Assembly (NCBI GenBank): GCA_013335235.1
Contig: JAAXVZ010000044.1
Coordinates: forward strand, 1 to 8,606
Source of the DNA: Nanobdellota archaeon
GTDB lineage: Archaea > Nanobdellota > Nanobdellia > Woesearchaeales > GW2011-AR15
DNA length: 8,606 bases
Direction of reading: 5' to 3'
Position numbers and translations under genes: made by a program. Shown here piece after piece: positions 1 through 5,913 of this stretch. Positions within the stretch are counted from its first letter, which is position 1. Each line of letters begins with the position of its first letter. Below the pieces are notes generated by a model that ran no database searches, was not told the origin of the DNA, and worked only from the letters and a program-made list of their open reading frames with translations.

Positions 1-193
1 ATGCTTTTTTCCTTTTTTGAAGGGGTTCCAGCGGCAAAACTACGGTGAAGGTACTTCCGTGGCCGAGACTGCTTTTGAGGAAAATCCGCCCGCCCATCAA
101 GTCGACCAGGCGTTTGACAATGGAGAGGCCCAGACCGATGCCGCCATGGGAGCGGGTGATGGTCTTGTCCAGAATCTGGCAAGACAGCTTCAT
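1..193 (-). pseudogene. C-terminal fragment of a bacterial-type sensor histidine kinase (HATPase domain)
   Basis: Read on the minus strand from 193 down to the left edge, the frame gives the end of a GHKL ATPase domain. It has a TRSHGG segment followed by the G2-box stretch GGIGLGLSIVKRLVDLMGG (codons 145-89), then a GHGSTFTVVLPL-type last strand near the domain end. In the family these residues close the ATP lid and bind ATP; the match is specific. The N-box, G1 and F boxes and the whole sensor part are missing. Family resemblance stops at about position 176-181, and the few codons between there and the in-frame stop at 194-196 look unrelated. The frame is still open at base 1. By hand count GC is about 55% over 1-178 and about 27% over 181-247. 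I read this as foreign DNA joined to an archaeal contig end, either an assembly chimera or, less likely, a transfer remnant. Confidence 0.8.
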
Positions 194-215
194 TTACCTG
201 GTTTTGAATAGGTAG

Positions 216-225
216 TTATAAAAAA
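216..225 (+). promoter_or_regulatory. TATA box of the glycyl-tRNA synthetase gene
   Basis: TTATAAAAAA is centred about 27 bp before the ATG at 248, the usual archaeal distance from TATA box to transcription start. No GGTGA-type ribosome site precedes the ATG, so a leaderless mRNA is likely. The box lies only about 40 bp from the probable chimera junction but seems to belong to the archaeal side. Confidence 0.55.
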
Positions 226-247
226 ACTTGAGAATTGTCATTTAATT

Positions 248-1726
248 ATGCTAACAATCGAAGAACTATCAGTCTTCTGCAAGAAGAAAGGATTTGTTTT
301 CCCCAGCACAGAGATCTACGGCGGCATGACCGGATTTTTTGATTATGGTCCCCTGGGCGTAGAGCTGAAAAACAATCTGAAGTCCAGCTGGTGGAAGACC
401 TTTGTATCTACAAGGGAGGATGTCCAGGGTATAGACGGAACAAATATCTCTTCAGGGAAGATATGGGAAGCGTCAGGCCACCTCGCGAATTTCACAGATG
501 TCCTTGTCCAATGCAAGAAATGCGGCAAGAACCAGAGGGCAGATAATCTTGTTGAGGATGTCCTTAAGATAAATGTCGATGGTTTGAATGCAGAGGCTCT
601 CTCAAAGATCATCCAGGACAACACAATAAAATGCCCTGAATGCAAAGGCGAGTTTGGCGAGGCGAAGAATTTCAACCTGATGTTCCCTGTCCAGCTGGGG
701 GCTGAGACAACTAAAGATTCTACAGCATTCTTGCGCGGGGAGACTGCCCAGCTGATATTTGCGAACTACAAGAATATCGTAGATTCCGGACGTGTCAAAT
801 TGCCATTTGGCATAGCGCAGATCGGAAAGGCGTTCAGAAATGAGATAGCTCCTAGGAACTTCCTGTTCAGGCAGCGAGAGTTCGAGCAGATGGAGCTTGA
901 GTTTTTCGTCAGACCAGAAGATAAGAAGTGTCCACTCCTGGAGAAGAGGCAATTGGAGCTTGAGTTCTTATTCCTCTCTGAAAAAGACCAGGACGCAAAA
1001 CAGGAGCATAACAAAGTGAAGGTTTCAGACCTGCTCGCACAAGGCCTCCTTACAGAGTGGCACGCATACTGGCTTGCTGAGTCCTATCTATGGTTTACAG
1101 AGCTGGGTGTGAGAAAAGAGCATCTCAGGATAAGGCAGCATATAAAAAAAGAGCTATCGCATTATTCCTCTGCGACATTTGATGTGGAATATAAGTTTGC
1201 ATTTGGCTGGAAAGAGATACACGGGAATGCTAATAGGGGTCAATTTGATCTGACACAGCACCAGAAGTTCTCTGGCAAATCAATGGAGATTTTTGACGAA
1301 GAGACAAAATCAAAGATCCTGCCTGCAGTGATCGAGCCGTCCTTTGGTGTCGACAGGGCATTCCTGACACTCATCGCTGATGCATACCATGATGATAAGG
1401 AGCGCGGTAATATTGTGTTGAAGCTATCTCCGAAAATCGCGCCTGTGCAGGTAGGTGTATTTCCGTTGGTAAATAAGCTAGATGAGAAAACACGGGAAGT
1501 GTTCAATTCCCTGAGAAAGGAGTTTGTATGCCAGTTCGACAGGAGCGGCTCCATCGGCAGGAGATATGCAAGGGCTGACGAGATCGGTATCCCCTTCTGC
1601 GTAACAGTGGATTTTGATACATTGAATGACCACTGCGTTACAGTCAGGGACAGGGACACGACCAAGCAGGAGAGGGTCAGGATAGTTGACCTGAAGCAAT
1701 ACCTTACTCTTAGATTTGGATATTGA
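248..1726 (+). CDS. glyS: Glycyl-tRNA synthetase, archaeal/eukaryotic homodimer type
   Basis: Cytosolic class II aminoacyl-tRNA synthetase that charges tRNA-Gly with glycine using ATP. Of 492 residues, the N-terminal part carries the family signature FPSTEIYGGMTGFFDYGPLG (residues 18-37). Two CxxC pairs (C89/C92 and C129/C132) form a probable zinc ribbon. RGETAQ (163-168) lines the glycine pocket, motif 2 contains FRNE (196-199) followed by APRNFLFRQREFEQME, and motif 3 is EPSFGVDR (363-370). From about 390 to the end lies the HGTP anticodon-binding domain, with GRRYARADEIGIPFCVTVD. It is the alpha2 type, not the bacterial GlyQS tetramer. Archaeal members are usually about 560-580 residues, so this copy is compact, with the loss mainly in the insertions between catalytic motifs. 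Start: first ATG, supported by the TATA box spacing. All catalytic motifs look intact. Confidence 0.96.
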   Translation: MLTIEELSVFCKKKGFVFPSTEIYGGMTGFFDYGPLGVELKNNLKSSWWKTFVSTREDVQGIDGTNISSGKIWEASGHLANFTDVLVQCKKCGKNQRADNLVEDVLKINVDGLNAEALSKIIQDNTIKCPECKGEFGEAKNFNLMFPVQLGAETTKDSTAFLRGETAQLIFANYKNIVDSGRVKLPFGIAQIGKAFRNEIAPRNFLFRQREFEQMELEFFVRPEDKKCPLLEKRQLELEFLFLSEKDQDAKQEHNKVKVSDLLAQGLLTEWHAYWLAESYLWFTELGVRKEHLRIRQHIKKELSHYSSATFDVEYKFAFGWKEIHGNANRGQFDLTQHQKFSGKSMEIFDEETKSKILPAVIEPSFGVDRAFLTLIADAYHDDKERGNIVLKLSPKIAPVQVGVFPLVNKLDEKTREVFNSLRKEFVCQFDRSGSIGRRYARADEIGIPFCVTVDFDTLNDHCVTVRDRDTTKQERVRIVDLKQYLTLRFGY

Positions 1727-1750
1727 ATCTCTTATGTCCCGGCAGTTAAG

Positions 1751-1760
1751 AAATATTTAA
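1751..1760 (+). promoter_or_regulatory. TATA box of the GH13 gene
   Basis: AAATATTTAA is centred about 33 bp before the ATG at 1789, in the 62-bp gap after the synthetase gene. This implies a start site near 1782 and a leader of only a few bases, so the glucan hydrolase probably has its own promoter and is not only read through from the synthetase gene. There is no Shine-Dalgarno match before the ATG. Confidence 0.45.
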
Positions 1761-1788
1761 TAATAATATCTTCTTTTAATATTCCAGC

Positions 1789-3201
1789 ATGCTTCCGGAC
1801 CTGGAAAGTTCTGTTATATACCATATATTCCCGGATAGGTTCTGCAATGAGGGGCAGAGATACGAAGTCGATCCATGGGGAAGCCCACCCAATGGGAGGT
1901 TCCAGGGAGGAACACTTGCAGGCATCAAATCAAAACTGGACTATATACTTTCTTTGGGATGCGATATGATCTATCTGAACCCGATATTCTCTTCTCCATC
2001 TAATCATAGATACGATGCGGTTTCTTATACAGAAATCGACAAGCGGCTTGGCACTCTGGATGATTTCAGCGCCCTTGTCAGCGCCATGCATGCTAAGGGT
2101 ATGCGGCTTATGATGGACATAGCCTTCAACCACACAAGCACAGAGCACCCTAAGTTCAGGGAAGCATTGTCTGGAAGCCGGGAGGCTAGTGGATGGTATC
2201 ATTTTGCAGATGGTGACAGGTACGAAGATGGCTGGGTCAGGAAGGATGGAAAGTCCTATCTTGGATGGTATGGCTATGAGCACATGCCAAAGCTAAATAT
2301 ATCTAACGTCGATGTCAGGCTATACCACCTCAATACATTGAAATTCTGGTCTGACCTAGGAGCTGATGCCTACAGGTTTGATGTCCCTTCGGATATAAAT
2401 GACAGATATTTCTGGGGAGATGTGGCTTCTGCGGCAAAAGACAAATTTCGCCTTGCAGAGCTTTGGTGGGAACAGAAGGATTGGCTCAGAGAGAACCAGA
2501 TGCACGGGCAGATGAATTATCCTCTATTGTACTACCTGATGAATTTTTTTGCGCAGGACAGCATAAAATGGGATGAGCTCTCAGGGACCGGCCTTGGTGA
2601 GGGTGCAACAAAGGATTTTGCGAAAAGCAACAGGGACATGCCGACCTTCTGTCAGAGCATAGAAAGATTATATGCTGTTGGCAAGAGTCCTGACTCCGAT
2701 GACTGGAAGATATCAAGGAGGAACATGAATCTGACAGGGACAACGCATGATACAGCAAGATTAACAACATATCTTCCAAATCCGCAGATAAGGGATCAGA
2801 TACTCGTCTTCACAATGCTGTCACCAGGCATCCCTAGCATATTCTACGGAGACGAATATGGGATGGAAGGCCGCAAGGATCCGGATAACAGGGGAGCCAT
2901 GGACTGGGGAATGGCGAAGAAATACAATCAGCATGCAGCGCTAATACGCCGGCTCGCGGAACTTAGGAAGGCTCCTGCCTTTTCTGAAGGAGATTACAAG
3001 ATAGTATATGCGGAAAATGATGTTTATGCATCTACCCGTACAGCAGGGGATAAGCATGCCCTGATGGTATTCAACAGATCTGCCAATTCAAAAAACGTCA
3101 CAATCCCAGTAGAACATGAGATGTCAGATGGTGAGGAATCTGTATTTAAGGGAAAATCTATTGCTGTTCCTGCGCATTCTTACCGTATTTTCATGGACTA
3201 G
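1789..3201 (+). CDS. GH13 alpha-glucan hydrolase, cyclomaltodextrinase/neopullulanase-like
   Basis: A retaining alpha-glucosidic hydrolase of 470 residues. Region I is DIAFNH (110-115). Region V is MPKLN (166-170), the hallmark of the neopullulanase/cyclomaltodextrinase group (GH13_20). Region II is AYRFDVPSD with nucleophile D198 and R196. Region III is LAELWW with acid/base E224. Region IV is TTHD with H320 and transition-state D321. The stretch YGDEYGMEGRKDPDNRGAMD (353-372) is also typical. The barrel starts almost at once (YHIFPDRF, 11-18), so the usual N-terminal CBM34-like domain of about 120 residues that helps dimerise GH13_20 enzymes is absent; a short beta domain C closes the protein from about 400. 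There is no signal peptide, so it should act in the cytoplasm on maltodextrins or cyclodextrins. Glycines usual in regions II and III are replaced by alanine (A194, A223). The exact substrate cannot be read from sequence. Confidence 0.9.
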   Translation: MLPDLESSVIYHIFPDRFCNEGQRYEVDPWGSPPNGRFQGGTLAGIKSKLDYILSLGCDMIYLNPIFSSPSNHRYDAVSYTEIDKRLGTLDDFSALVSAMHAKGMRLMMDIAFNHTSTEHPKFREALSGSREASGWYHFADGDRYEDGWVRKDGKSYLGWYGYEHMPKLNISNVDVRLYHLNTLKFWSDLGADAYRFDVPSDINDRYFWGDVASAAKDKFRLAELWWEQKDWLRENQMHGQMNYPLLYYLMNFFAQDSIKWDELSGTGLGEGATKDFAKSNRDMPTFCQSIERLYAVGKSPDSDDWKISRRNMNLTGTTHDTARLTTYLPNPQIRDQILVFTMLSPGIPSIFYGDEYGMEGRKDPDNRGAMDWGMAKKYNQHAALIRRLAELRKAPAFSEGDYKIVYAENDVYASTRTAGDKHALMVFNRSANSKNVTIPVEHEMSDGEESVFKGKSIAVPAHSYRIFMD

Positions 3202-3242
3202 GTGATAATTATATTTCAGGCCATTTAATTTTAATCGTAGAA

Positions 3243-3404
3243 ATCAGTGCATCAGAGCGACTGATAGCAAAATGCAGCAGTGCCTATTTGTGGGAACAAT
3301 TTAAATCATCATAGAATCTGACAGGGGGTCATCCCTTACGGGGATACCAGACTTACATAAAAAGGATATGTGCGAACCTGGCACTGCATTTTGTGATTAT
3401 CAGT
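3243..3404 (+). ncRNA. Candidate structured RNA closed by a long imperfect stem
   Basis: Two distant arms pair in three blocks: 3260-3266 with 3398-3404 (7 bp), 3268-3273 with 3388-3393 (6 bp), and 3277-3284 with 3380-3387 (8 bp), about 21 pairs with one small internal loop and a 3-nt bulge. The enclosed 95 nt hold three local hairpins: TTGT-GGGA-ACAA with a GNRA tetraloop (3288-3299), GGT-c-ATCCC paired with GGGATACC around loop TTACG (3327-3348), and ACATA/TATGT (3355-3371). ATCAGT at 3243-3248 can also pair with 3260-3265, competing with the outer stem. I assign no known family: the conserved cores of SRP RNA and RNase P RNA are not visible. Strand is inferred from the upstream TATA-like sequence and the flanking genes. 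It could also be a leader element for the next gene or an unexpressed repeat. Confidence 0.45.
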
Positions 3405-3428
3405 CTATTTGCAATACTACCTTGTAGA

Positions 3429-3451
3429 TATTTTTATTTATAATAAAAATA
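3429..3451. terminator. Perfect AT-rich hairpin, possible terminator
   Basis: TATTTTTATT and AATAAAAATA are exact reverse complements separated by TAT: a 10-bp stem with a 3-nt loop. It lies 25 bp after the candidate RNA and has T-runs on both strands. Archaeal termination relies mainly on U-runs, so it could end the RNA or GH13 transcript. It contains no G-C pairs, so a weak stem or chance AT symmetry is possible. Confidence 0.4.
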
Positions 3452-3508
3452 CCTAAAATCACCATCACCACAGCAAACTGTTTGGCTTTTAACCCATAAA
3501 GACAATAA

Positions 3509-3524
3509 ACTACTTTTAAGTAGT
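3509..3524. promoter_or_regulatory. 16-bp palindrome, probable operator (site 1)
   Basis: ACTACTTTTAAGTAGT is a perfect inverted repeat, centred 26 bp upstream of the TATA box centre of the gene at 3569. Its core CTACTTTTAAGTAG nearly equals CTACTTATAAGTAC at 5914-5927, in front of another unrecognised gene. Dimeric archaeal regulators bind such sites; a position upstream of the TATA box would fit an activator or a repressor that blocks promoter access. The regulator is not identified. Confidence 0.45.
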
Positions 3525-3538
3525 AAAAAATGACAAAA

Positions 3539-3546
3539 TTTATAAG
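3539..3546 (+). promoter_or_regulatory. TATA box of the unrecognised gene at 3569
   Basis: TTTATAAG is centred about 26 bp before the ATG at 3569, which predicts transcription starting at or next to the A of the ATG, giving a leaderless mRNA. No Shine-Dalgarno match precedes the start. Confidence 0.55.
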
Positions 3547-3568
3547 CTAATTCATAATTATTAAGCAA

Positions 3569-4255
3569 ATGCATATCGATAGGATCTACCTGCAATCACC
3601 TACCAATATCTATGCATACGCTTTCTGTGCAGCGATAAACCGGTTTGCAGACCGTGATAGCTGGGATAAACTTGCAGTCAAATATCTTGACAGCTTTTTA
3701 ACTGCAGATGCACAGATTCCCTTGGATATCCCACGTCCTTACATGGAAAATGTAACAGAGGAGGGAAAACCAATTTGGTTAATGCCAACTGGAATTAAAG
3801 AAGTCAATAACATGCCGGATTGGGCACTTCCTCCGACAATTAAGTATGAAGATGGTTGGCTTAATATACAGTATTTTGGACCCAGTGAAGGGATAGGGTA
3901 TAATTCATTTTGTAACCTGGTCAAAGGTTGTGTGAATGCTCTTCCCGAAGGCCTCAGAGAATATGTGAACACAGTTCTAATTGATCCGGCATTGGACACT
4001 TATTATGCCCGGGTAGATCCGAAGGAGGGAGTCAATCTTGCTGCAGTTACATTTTTCGGCGGGCATATTGCCAATGAGGTTGCCAAATATTTCACCAGGT
4101 TCCTAGACCTTGACCTCCAGCAAAAATCGCATAAGACAATGTCGTTAGGTACTTGTGCAATAGAAGACCAACAAAAAAATGAAAAACTTGATTTTTACTG
4201 CAGAAATAGTTTCCTTGAAGATAGGATGGTCGAGGTATTAAAAAAAGATAAGTAA
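3569..4255 (+). CDS. Unrecognised 228-residue protein
   Basis: I do not recognise a family. The 228-residue product has no signal peptide or convincing membrane segment, so it should be cytoplasmic. It is a mixed alpha/beta sequence: a helical start with many aromatic residues (IYAYAFCAAINRF, 12-24), a proline-rich middle (DIPRPYM, PIWLMPTG, PDWALPPTI), a short segment GWLNIQYFGPSEGIGYNSF, and a later TFFGGHIANEVAKYF helix. The last 25 residues are charged. Five cysteines are scattered and do not form an obvious metal site. The ATG at 3569 is favoured because a TATA box sits 26 bp upstream. The gene stands alone between a structured intergenic region and a convergent gene, with a palindrome in its promoter that recurs before the gene at 5867. 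The frame is open and intact with archaeal promoter features, so it is very probably real. Confidence 0.8.
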   Translation: MHIDRIYLQSPTNIYAYAFCAAINRFADRDSWDKLAVKYLDSFLTADAQIPLDIPRPYMENVTEEGKPIWLMPTGIKEVNNMPDWALPPTIKYEDGWLNIQYFGPSEGIGYNSFCNLVKGCVNALPEGLREYVNTVLIDPALDTYYARVDPKEGVNLAAVTFFGGHIANEVAKYFTRFLDLDLQQKSHKTMSLGTCAIEDQQKNEKLDFYCRNSFLEDRMVEVLKKDK

Positions 4256-4256
4256 G

Positions 4257-4275
4257 ACACCACTTGGTGTATTTT
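4257..4275. terminator. Hairpin between convergent genes, possible two-way terminator
   Basis: ACACC(A) at 4257-4262 pairs with (T)GGTGT at 4265-4270, followed by ATTTT on the plus strand. It begins one base after the stop codon of the upstream gene. Read on the minus strand, the stem is followed after about 10 nt by a 7-8-nt T-run (complement of the A-run at 4239-4246). It fills almost the whole 24-bp gap between the two genes, so it may end both transcripts. Confidence 0.5.
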
Positions 4276-4279
4276 AGGC

Positions 4280-5089
4280 TTATGCTTTCTTCGCAGCTTT
4301 CTCCATCTCCTTGACATACCTCTCAAGTCTTTTCTCAAGATCGTGTATAGGCTTCAGCGAAATTTCGCTTCCCTGTTCTCCATGTCCAGCATACTCGAAA
4401 GGATTGTCGAAATCCTTTATGAGAAGTATCATGTACCACACAAGGAACGTGACGATTATCAGGAAGAACATCGATTCATAGAACGGCTCTATCTTCACAG
4501 TGATCATGCCAACAACAAGGAAAAATGCAAGGAACTCTGCTATGGCATAGGCTGTCGCAGCAAACTGCGTGTCCCTCAGTGTATTTATCCTGCTGACCAT
4601 CTTCCTTATATTGCTCTGTTCCTGTTTCATCCTGGAGATATACGCTACCTGTGTCTGCGCCTCAAGCTTTGCAAAATGATTGTTCATGGAATTAAGCTTG
4701 TCGAATATCTTCCCAGTTTCTTCTCTTTTGAAGAACCATCTTTTCAAGGAGGATATGAAATCCAGCTGGAACAATAAGAATGCTTTTGCTTCCTTGCTCT
4801 GCTTTGTCATTGCGATTTGCGAGGTCTCATCATGTATCACTTCAAGGCTTGCAGCAAGGTCTCCCGGTATCTTCTCGCTTTCTTTATAATCAGAGATCAC
4901 GCCGGTGATAAGGAAACCTATCAAGAATGTAGTCGCGGCAAGTATGCTTGTGAAAAGCGGGCTGAGCGAAAGGATCTCCCATGAGTTATTATGCGTCAGG
5001 ATCTTGAAGACACATGCAAGAATCACTATTGGCATCACTTCGATAGCGATGTTCCATTTCCCGAAATACTTGAATAATTTTTTTGTCAT
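4280..5089 (-). CDS. Four-TM membrane protein, bestrophin/DUF4239-like
   Basis: A 269-residue integral membrane protein with hydrophobic segments at about 14-32, 45-66, 180-199 and 204-224. A roughly 110-residue charged helical region separates the two TM pairs, and a Lys/Glu-rich amphipathic helix forms the C-terminus (249-269). This 2+2 topology, the basic/acidic segment after TM2 (SDYKESEKIPGDL, 66-78) and the DFDNPFEYAG motif just after TM4 (226-235) resemble bestrophin-type channels and the bestrophin-like DUF4239 family, where a D-x-x-x-PF-x-G motif follows the last TM helix. If right, it would be an ion channel or related membrane protein; the ion cannot be stated. Only fold-level similarity is claimed. 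The ATG at 5089 has an AT-rich TATA-like box about 23 bp upstream and no Shine-Dalgarno site. It follows the unrecognised gene at 5172-5867 on the same strand but has its own promoter-like sequence in the gap. Confidence 0.6.
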   Translation of the reverse strand: MTKKLFKYFGKWNIAIEVMPIVILACVFKILTHNNSWEILSLSPLFTSILAATTFLIGFLITGVISDYKESEKIPGDLAASLEVIHDETSQIAMTKQSKEAKAFLLFQLDFISSLKRWFFKREETGKIFDKLNSMNNHFAKLEAQTQVAYISRMKQEQSNIRKMVSRINTLRDTQFAATAYAIAEFLAFFLVVGMITVKIEPFYESMFFLIIVTFLVWYMILLIKDFDNPFEYAGHGEQGSEISLKPIHDLEKRLERYVKEMEKAAKKA

Positions 5090-5094
5090 GCAAT

Positions 5095-5128
5095 CCGGTG
5101 AATTTATTTAATATAATAATTTAACCGG
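5095..5128. repeat. Imperfect inverted repeat around the membrane-protein promoter
   Basis: CCGGTGAATTT (5095-5105) and AATTTAACCGG (5118-5128) are inverted copies with 9 of 11 positions matching and a 12-bp AT spacer. They bracket the TATA-like sequence (5101-5112, minus strand) of the gene starting at 5089. They may form an operator or a hairpin; the CCGGT ends stand out in an otherwise AT-only stretch. Confidence 0.35.
5101..5112 (-). promoter_or_regulatory. TATA-like element of the four-TM membrane protein gene
   Basis: On the minus strand the sequence reads ATTAAATAAATT. It is centred about 18-23 bp before the ATG at 5089, so transcription would start at or very near the start codon. 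The sequence is a loose match, and neighbouring AT-rich bases could serve equally well. Confidence 0.35.
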
Positions 5129-5154
5129 TAGTACGGCAACCGATATATAGTAAT

Positions 5155-5162
5155 AAAAAAAA
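5155..5162 (-). terminator. Oligo-T terminator of the gene ending at 5172
   Basis: On the minus strand, a run of eight T lies 9 bp beyond the TAA at 5172-5174. U-runs just after the stop are the main signal for archaeal RNA polymerase termination. This supports separate transcription of this gene and the membrane-protein gene behind it. Confidence 0.5.
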
Positions 5163-5171
5163 CAGTAATTA

Positions 5172-5867
5172 TTAAGAAGAATATTTTGCTATTGCTTTTT
5201 TAACATAGTACTCATCGCCGTTTTTAATGGATGCTTTTATCTCTTGTTGTGCGTTTCTATCATTTAGGACCCTATCGCTTGAATATGTTTTTGCTAGATT
5301 TATAACTGTCTCTGCCCTGAACGCTAATGGCTTAAGAGCACTTATCATCATCCTTCGGAATTCTGTCCCATATTGATGAGATTCATATTTCCTGAAGGCC
5401 CCTTGCACATCCTCGTTATCGAGAACACACAGCACTCCTGTGATTCTTTGGATATTTGAGGGATAGTGGAGGCCCGCGCCATAATAATCTCTACTTGCAT
5501 TTTCTATCACCTTCAATACAGCATCACACGCTTTTGGGGTACTATCATATCTATATTCACCGAGGACATGCGAAGCGGTTTCAAGAAGATCAACTAAATT
5601 TGCATTCTTGACAGGTTCTTTTGATTTAATTGGATGCGTATAGAAATTTGCAGTTAAGCTCAAGTCTATTAGACCATCTAAAGCGACGGCAGCCTTATGG
5701 AAGTTTTTCTGCAATCCAATATGGCTGAGGTTCTCAGCGACTTTTACGATAAGATCATCATTGCCATATGTAGATGTCAGTTTATTCACAATTGACCAGT
5801 ATGCATATTTTTCGGTCTGCTCGATTGACTGCTCAAATCTGCTAAGCTGAAGTAAAACATTATCCAT
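5172..5867 (-). CDS. Unrecognised helical protein, 231 residues
   Basis: No family recognised. The sequence is almost all helix-forming, with charged amphipathic stretches spaced like an alpha-solenoid (for example DLIVKVAENLSHIGL, AAVALDGLIDLSL, LVDLLETASHVLGEY, ACDAVLKVIENAS, AETVINLAKTYS). No membrane segment or signal peptide is seen, so a cytoplasmic binding or scaffold role is possible but is only an inference. The frame extends to a TTG at 5879. I place the start at the ATG at 5867 because GGTGA, the archaeal Shine-Dalgarno core, lies exactly 5 nt upstream (5877-5873). A TTG start at 5879 would coincide with the predicted transcription start and remains possible. The C-terminus is lysine-rich and ends YSS. 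A near-copy of the palindrome found before the gene at 3569 lies upstream. Confidence 0.75.
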   Translation of the reverse strand: MDNVLLQLSRFEQSIEQTEKYAYWSIVNKLTSTYGNDDLIVKVAENLSHIGLQKNFHKAAVALDGLIDLSLTANFYTHPIKSKEPVKNANLVDLLETASHVLGEYRYDSTPKACDAVLKVIENASRDYYGAGLHYPSNIQRITGVLCVLDNEDVQGAFRKYESHQYGTEFRRMMISALKPLAFRAETVINLAKTYSSDRVLNDRNAQQEIKASIKNGDEYYVKKAIAKYSS

Positions 5868-5872
5868 CTGAC

Positions 5873-5877
5873 TCACC
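5873..5877 (-). promoter_or_regulatory. Shine-Dalgarno site that decides the start at 5867
   Basis: On the minus strand GGTGA, complementary to the usual archaeal 16S rRNA 3' end, lies 5 nt before ATG 5867-5865. It is the clearest ribosome site seen in the window and argues against the longer TTG or GTG starts, which would overlap it. Confidence 0.55.
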
Positions 5878-5900
5878 AATTTCTTTGTCGAAATAAGTAA

Positions 5901-5908
5901 TATATAAA
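5901..5908 (-). promoter_or_regulatory. TATA box of the helical-protein gene
   Basis: The minus strand reads TTTATATA, centred about 26 bp before 5879, so a leader of about 12 nt would carry the GGTGA site to ATG 5867. A second candidate, CTTATAAAAAA at 5930-5940 (minus), resembles the synthetase TATA box and would start the RNA near 5908, placing the palindrome between that box and its start site. Confidence 0.45.
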
Positions 5909-5913
5909 TGTAG

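Larger units (their letters stand above)
3202..3568. other. 367-bp intergenic region without a protein gene
   Basis: No convincing reading frame in either direction. In order it holds an AT-rich possible promoter (TTATATTT at 3209-3216 and TTTAATTTTAA near 3224-3234), a candidate structured RNA (3243-3404), a perfect AT-rich hairpin (3429-3451), a short doubled ATCACC tract near 3458-3470, a 16-bp palindrome (3509-3524), and the TATA box of the next gene (3539-3546). This is far longer than the other gaps in the window, which are 3 to about 140 bp. Confidence 0.8.

Noticed and set aside
17..211. Plus-strand open frame of 64 codons at the left edge
   Set aside because: It is the antisense shadow of the histidine kinase fragment, whose minus-strand translation shows a clear family motif; the plus-strand product has none.
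3243..3404. SRP 7S RNA or RNase P RNA as the identity of the structured region
   Set aside because: The region is too short for archaeal SRP RNA, and neither the SRP helix 8 core nor the RNase P conserved CR-I/CR-V blocks are visible.
3458..3470. ATCACCATCACC tract as a repeat array or tag-like sequence
   Set aside because: Only two short copies, not translated in a supported frame; no CRISPR-like spacing anywhere in the window.
4343..4777. Plus-strand frame of 144 codons
   Set aside because: Lies fully opposite the four-TM membrane protein gene. Its product has no domain or promoter, while the minus-strand gene has a TATA-like box, TM helices and a conserved-type motif.
5877..5879. TTG start for the helical protein
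   Set aside because: It would overlap the GGTGA site that is ideally placed for ATG 5867. Not fully excluded, since the predicted transcription start falls here.
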